From Arenicola marina (taxonomy: Eukaryota > Annelida > Polychaeta > Arenicolidae): a stretch of DNA of 64,000 nt. The DNA is taken from NCBI GenBank assembly GCA_964019135.1, contig OZ025260.1, forward strand, positions 32,544,254 through 32,608,253. Reading direction: 5' to 3'. Each line of letters starts with the position of its first letter. Position 1 is the first letter of the stretch. The notes beneath the pieces are model-generated. The model did not search any database. It saw only the letters and a program-made list of their open reading frames with translations, and had not been told where the DNA came from. Positions 59,963-64,000 of this stretch are shown here, piece after piece. A program made the position numbers and the translations under genes.

Positions 59963-60215
59963 GGGGCCGCCCCATAGCTCAGTGGGTTAGAGCGCTCGCC
60001 TTGAGTGCTCTGGCCACCTAGGAGCCTGACGACGGCACGTGGGTCGGTGGTTCGAGCCCCACTGTGACCATGTCTGTGTGGTCGCAGGATAAAGATGCCA
60101 GGTCGTTCTTCGCAAAGAGTAGGGGGTTACCCCCGGGGACATGGCTCCACTCTTTTTTTCCTTTTCCCATTGACGCGATGACCAGATTTCGATAAACGCC
60201 CTGAATATAATCACG
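59963..60215 (+). repeat. tRNA-derived SINE, most complete copy
   Basis: The head ATAGCTCAGTGGGTTAGAGC (A box) and GGTTCGAGCCCC (B box) are spaced wider than in a tRNA. They are followed by the body GGTCGCAGGATAAAGATGCC, GGGACATGGCTCCACTC, and the tail ACGCCCTGAATATAATCACG. It is the best reference for the copies at 21395, 36849 and 63516. An insertion between the boxes rules out a functional tRNA. Confidence 0.85.
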
Positions 60216-60765
60216 ATGAAATGTCAACCAAGGCCACTAGATTGCATAATTGTTGCTCGAAACAACATAACATCAACAGTGCCTGATCACATATGCGAAA
60301 AGCCATGTCTGAAAGATATACCTTCTTTTCTTTTTACGAGTAGTTCGACGTCATGAGGCTGCGGTGGGTCGTTGCCATGGCGACTGTAAAACCACGTGAC
60401 GGCTGCTTCCTGTAGCCCCTCCCCTCACCCCCTCCCACGTCAGCACACACCGACCAACCGACGTGCAAAAAGCTATTTTTGTCGCTCTGGCGCGAAAGTA
60501 CCGATGTGTCATTATGGCAGTGTCTATCCACTGTAACAACGATATACATGCATAATATACACCGACCAGCACCTCACGATCTGCCCCACTCCCCCGTTTA
60601 TTTCTGCGAAAATGTGTGAAATATTCCACTCATTCTTCTGTGGAGGGTTAATTCTTCCTTGAGTGATGACGAAGGCAGTAAATAAAGGGTTAATGCTACA
60701 GGAGCCAGTCTATTCCTACACCATGTCCGTCGGGTACTTCGGACGCACATCCTTATAACTTCCCG
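60216..60765. other. Spacer inside the inverted repeat, right part
   Basis: Nothing recognised. Confidence 0.4.
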
Positions 60766-60924
60766 GACTCGCCTGGGTCAGTCGGGAAGGTCCGGCGTTC
60801 ATCGGTTCTGTGCTCCAGCATGACTCGGAACCAACTGTCGTTTCACCCTGTACATACTCGTGGCTCAGTCTCAATAATTAATACCCGATGACTACCTTAG
60901 ACCTGCCCTTTTGATTAAAACACA
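60766..60924 (-). repeat. 159-bp inverted repeat, right arm
   Basis: Reverse complement of 59110-59268 with very few differences. The arms enclose about 1.5 kb with one SINE and no transposase. Confidence 0.9.
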
Positions 60925-61199
60925 TAGCCAACGTCTTCACTATGTCAGTAATTGACATATTTTATAAGAAATACTGAAGCGCTCATAGACGAGCCACCCT
61001 CCCCACCTACCCACACCCCCTAAAATCGAATCATATTAATCTTTCGAATCGATATCCACCCTCCTCACGTTCTTAAGCTTCCCCCATGGCATTCGCGCGG
61101 GGTAGGGTGCTATGGGGGGTGGGGGGGGGGGCGTGGCCCAGCTTGGCACTGAATATACATAGGCCACAGAAACATGTATCCAATCATTGGCAAGTAGAT

Positions 61200-62165
61200 G
61201 TATACCTGCAAATATAATCCTCTAACTGACAGTAGCTGAGTGCTATGTAAATTAGACGACAGTCATGTTTCTGGCTTGATACTAACGGAAGCTGGGTGCG
61301 TCTATATAAGTTAGAGGACAGTCATGTTTCTGGCTTCTTACTAACGGAAGCTGGGTTCGTCTATACAAGTTAGACGACAGTTATGTTTCTGGCTTCTTAC
61401 TAACGGAAGCTGGGTGCGTCTATATAACTTAGACGACAGTCATCTTTCTGGCTTCTTACTAACGGAAGCTGGGTGCGTCTATATAAGTTAGACGACAATC
61501 GTGTTTATGGCTTCTTACTAACGGAAGCTGGGTGCGTCTATATAAGTTAGACGACAGTCATGTTTCTGGCTTCTTACTAACGGAAGCCGGGTGCGTCTAT
61601 ATAAGTTAGACGACAGTTATGTTTCTGGCTTCTTACTAACGGAAGCTGGGTGCGTATATATAAGTTAGACGACAGTCATGTTTCTGGCTTCTTACAAACG
61701 GAAGCTGGGTTCGTCTATATAAGTTAGACGACAATCGTGTTTATGGCTTGTTACTAACGGAAGCTGCGTCTATATAAGTTACACGTCAGTCGTGTTTCTG
61801 GCTTCTTACTAACGGAAGCTGGGTGCGTCTATATAAGTTAGACGACAGTCATGTTTCTCGCTTTTTACTAACAGAAGTTGGGTGCGTCTATATAAGTTAT
61901 ACGACAGTCATGTTTCTGGCTTGTTACTAACGGCAACTGGGTGCGTCTATATAAGTTAGACGACATTCGTGTTTATGGCTTGTTACTAACGCAAGCTGCG
62001 TCTATATAAGTTAGACGACAATCGTGTTTATGGCTTGTTACTAACGCAAGCTGCGTCTATATAAGTTAGACGACAGTCGTGTTTCTGAAGCTGGGTGCGT
62101 TTATATAAATTAGACGACAGTCATGTTTCTGGCTTCTTACTAACGGAAGCTGGATGCGTCTCCAC
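61200..62165. repeat. 59-bp array with a TATA-like motif per unit
   Basis: About 16 units of GCGTCTATATAAGTTAGACG followed by ACAGTCATGTTTCTGGCTTC and TTACTAACGGAAGCTGGGT. A few units are shortened by 5-15 bp near 61765, 61990 and 62045. Confidence 0.9.
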
Positions 62166-62750
62166 AACAATAATGTTCACTTTCTGGGGTTGAACGAGCA
62201 CGCCAACAAGCTAATACGAGTGTTTCATATATTCTGTGATGAAGGCCGGGACGTTAATTCTTCACCAAACGTTCGCAACAAACGTATAACTCCAGCAACA
62301 TTCCAGGGAATCCCCCCTCAGGCGGTGGAGCGGGATACCCAAAGCTGTCCATTAATAGAATAATTCGCGTCGAGGAATGACCTCACCAATCCACGCGAGA
62401 TGGGAAGACAATGGCTCGAGTTGGAAACGCCAGCCAAACTTGATGTAGCGCCATAGCGAGTCGCCGCAGCGTTATTAACTTCACATCAAAACTGTAAGAA
62501 TATTCTCTAGTTACGGGCGAGGGTGACCATGCAGGCCTGGGAGGATGCTCGGGGGGGGGGGGGGCTGGGGCTCTGCCCTGGCCTGCAGTAGCCTACCATG
62601 GGACCAGGTCTGGCTGGGTGAGGGCGGTTTAAACGGGCGGGCGCCAGGGGCATTACACCGAGAGGTCCGGAGCCATGGGCCGTCTGTGCGTTCCTGCATG
62701 TTGATAACCAGATTGCCAACAGTAATATGTCGTATCTGTTGTCGTGTGAT
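62166..62750. other. No gene seen
   Basis: Unique-looking sequence with a poly-G run near 62551-62563. Confidence 0.4.
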
Positions 62751-62752
62751 AG

Positions 62753-62960
62753 CTTGTCCATGGCGTATCTAGACCTCTTTTATTGTCCCATATCATGGCA
62801 GTGAATCCGCTTGTCCATGGCGTACCTAGACCTCTTTTATTGTCCCATATCATGGCAGTGAATCCGCTTGTCCATGGCGTATCTGGACCTCTTTTATTGT
62901 CCCATATCATGGCAGTGAATCCGCTTGTCCATGGCGTATCTGGACCTCTTTTATCGCCAC
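62753..62960. repeat. 57-bp tandem array, four units
   Basis: Unit begins CTTGTCCATGGCGTATCTAG and ends ATCATGGCAGTGAATCCG. Because 57 is a multiple of three, the minus strand shows a 19-residue peptide repeat, which is not evidence of coding. Confidence 0.9.
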
Positions 62961-63501
62961 CATATGACAGACCTGAGGTCATCCATGTCAACACAGCGTC
63001 ATTGGTGCCGACCTCCGGCGTGTAACGTTGATAGATGAATGGATAGGGGTTCAGCTCACCTTTGTGAACGCAAACCCAGAAGCAAGGCAAGGAATGCATA
63101 CAACTGACAGTGGTCTCCACACTGTTGCTGCATCATCAGAGACGGAACACATCACAAACTGTATATGAAGTGCGTGAGATGTTTTGACTTGAAGCTGTAG
63201 CGCTCGCGGCAGTTTAGGGGGTGGGGGATGGCTCCCTAGCTCAGCTGTGAAGCGGGGTTGGGCCGCAGAATCACGGGTCATATATGCATCTGGGGCAACT
63301 TTCATCCAATCCCATGTCATCGTCCCAGGAGGCATGACTCAGCAACATTTCATTTCTTTTCCCGGTTCGGCTTACGGAGAAGTACACAGAGCGTAGTAGG
63401 GAAGTAATCGACATGTGTTTCGAAAGGAATTGTAAACCAAATTGTCCACCAAAAAAAAGATACAGTACAGGGTCGGGCAAAGTTCCCAACACTCGCATGA
63501 T
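62961..63501. other. No gene seen
   Basis: No supportable exon or RNA. A G-rich patch lies at about 63216-63228. Confidence 0.4.
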
Positions 63502-63515
63502 ATTCTGGCAGATTT

Positions 63516-63770
63516 GTTGGTTGGTTGGTTGTATATTCAGGACGCTTTAACCACTTTTGGTCATATCGCGCCAATGGAGGAATTGACGAAGGAAGGGTGA
63601 GTGGAGCCATGTCCCCCAGGGGGTAACCCCCTACTCTTTGCGAAGAAGGACATGGGATCTTGATCCTTCGACCACACTGATATGGCCACAGCGGGGCGCG
63701 AACCACCGACCCACGTGCCGTTAGGGTCTCAGGTGACCAGAGCTAACCCACTGAGCTTTCGTGCGGCCCC
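63516..63770 (-). repeat. tRNA-derived SINE (reverse) with target-site duplication
   Basis: On the minus strand the head has the A-box AGCTCAGTGGGTTAGC and the B box GGTTCGCGCCCC. The plus-strand left end is GGTTGGTTGTATATTCAGG. ATTCTGGCAGA at 63502-63512 and again at 63772-63782 is an 11-bp direct repeat, the mark of retroposition. Confidence 0.88.
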
Positions 63771-63782
63771 AATTCTGGCAGA

Positions 63783-64000
63783 ATAACGTACACAAAGAGG
63801 AGGCCAAGTATTTGACAGTGCGGCATCGATCCGGGCATTATCAGAGAGACAGTACCCACAGGGTTCCTAGCATAAGTACATTTTTTAATTGTAGATACCC
63901 CCCCCCTCCCACGCATAAGACCCGACCCGACTTACCCTGCTCAGATAATGACCTAACAACTCCTGTACATCCCTCCATTTCTGTCATTCAGAAAGACTTC
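63783..64000. other. Window edge, no confident gene
   Basis: Poly-C at 63899-63908. The final 60 bases have splice-like signals but no convincing exon. Confidence 0.35.

Noticed and set aside
59963..60060. Possible tRNA gene (A and B boxes present)
   Set aside because: The boxes are too far apart, no acceptor stem closes, and several truncated copies share a long non-tRNA body: a SINE.
62653..63120. Minus-strand frame with a 19-residue repeat
   Set aside because: Explained by a 57-bp tandem array whose period is a multiple of three.
63944..63983. Possible 14-residue DDX11 microexon at the right edge (minus)
   Set aside because: The acceptor and donor are plausible, but the peptide has only vague similarity to the helicase and the exons expected between it and 58871 are missing.

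Overview
This is a stretch of animal nuclear DNA. Four spliced, conserved animal genes can be read through canonical GT/AG introns, and more than half of the window is tandem or dispersed repeat. The genes, the tRNA-derived SINEs, the TA-flanked transposons and the many minisatellites fit a marine invertebrate such as a lancelet, hemichordate or lophotrochozoan. The sequence alone does not settle the species. There are no bacterial operons, rRNA genes, CRISPR arrays or recognisable viral genes.

Layout. (1) 1-5756, plus strand: the last two exons of a bHLH-PAS protein that looks like CLOCK/NPAS2. The intron between them is almost filled by 47 exactly spaced 70-bp units, each carrying a branch-point-like motif, an acceptor, a 25-nt stop-free segment and a donor. 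(2) 5757-22870: about 17 kb without a recognisable gene, holding MITE-like palindromes, short tandem arrays, a 795-bp TA-flanked element and two head-to-tail copies of a 3.3-kb non-coding repeat. (3) 22871-27366, plus: a complete 8-exon PTER gene (349 aa). (4) 30446-32157, plus: a complete 3-exon 5-hydroxyisourate hydrolase gene (116 aa). (5) 33464-58871, minus: the last 11 exons (368 aa) of the DDX11/CHL1 helicase, converging on the hydrolase gene. Two introns of about 10 kb hold, respectively, G-rich low-complexity DNA with a 200-N assembly gap, and a 9.7-kb 23-bp minisatellite. (6) 58872-64000: probable upstream DDX11 intron with a 159-bp inverted repeat, SINEs, a 59-bp TATA-like array and a 57-bp array; no further exon was found.

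Every exon junction of PTER, the hydrolase and DDX11 was checked for reading phase and closes exactly. The two CLOCK-like exons also join in phase. The genes have unrelated jobs (circadian transcription, N-acyl amino-acid hydrolysis, urate breakdown, DNA unwinding), so the order suggests no pathway.

The most unusual theme is that large tandem arrays repeatedly carry, or sit beside, a 5' splice site. The 70-bp array copies the end of a CLOCK-like exon with its donor. The 23-bp array contains the 13 bases that span a DDX11 exon-intron junction. The array at the left edge has a consensus donor per unit. A fourth array begins about 20 bases inside a DDX11 donor.
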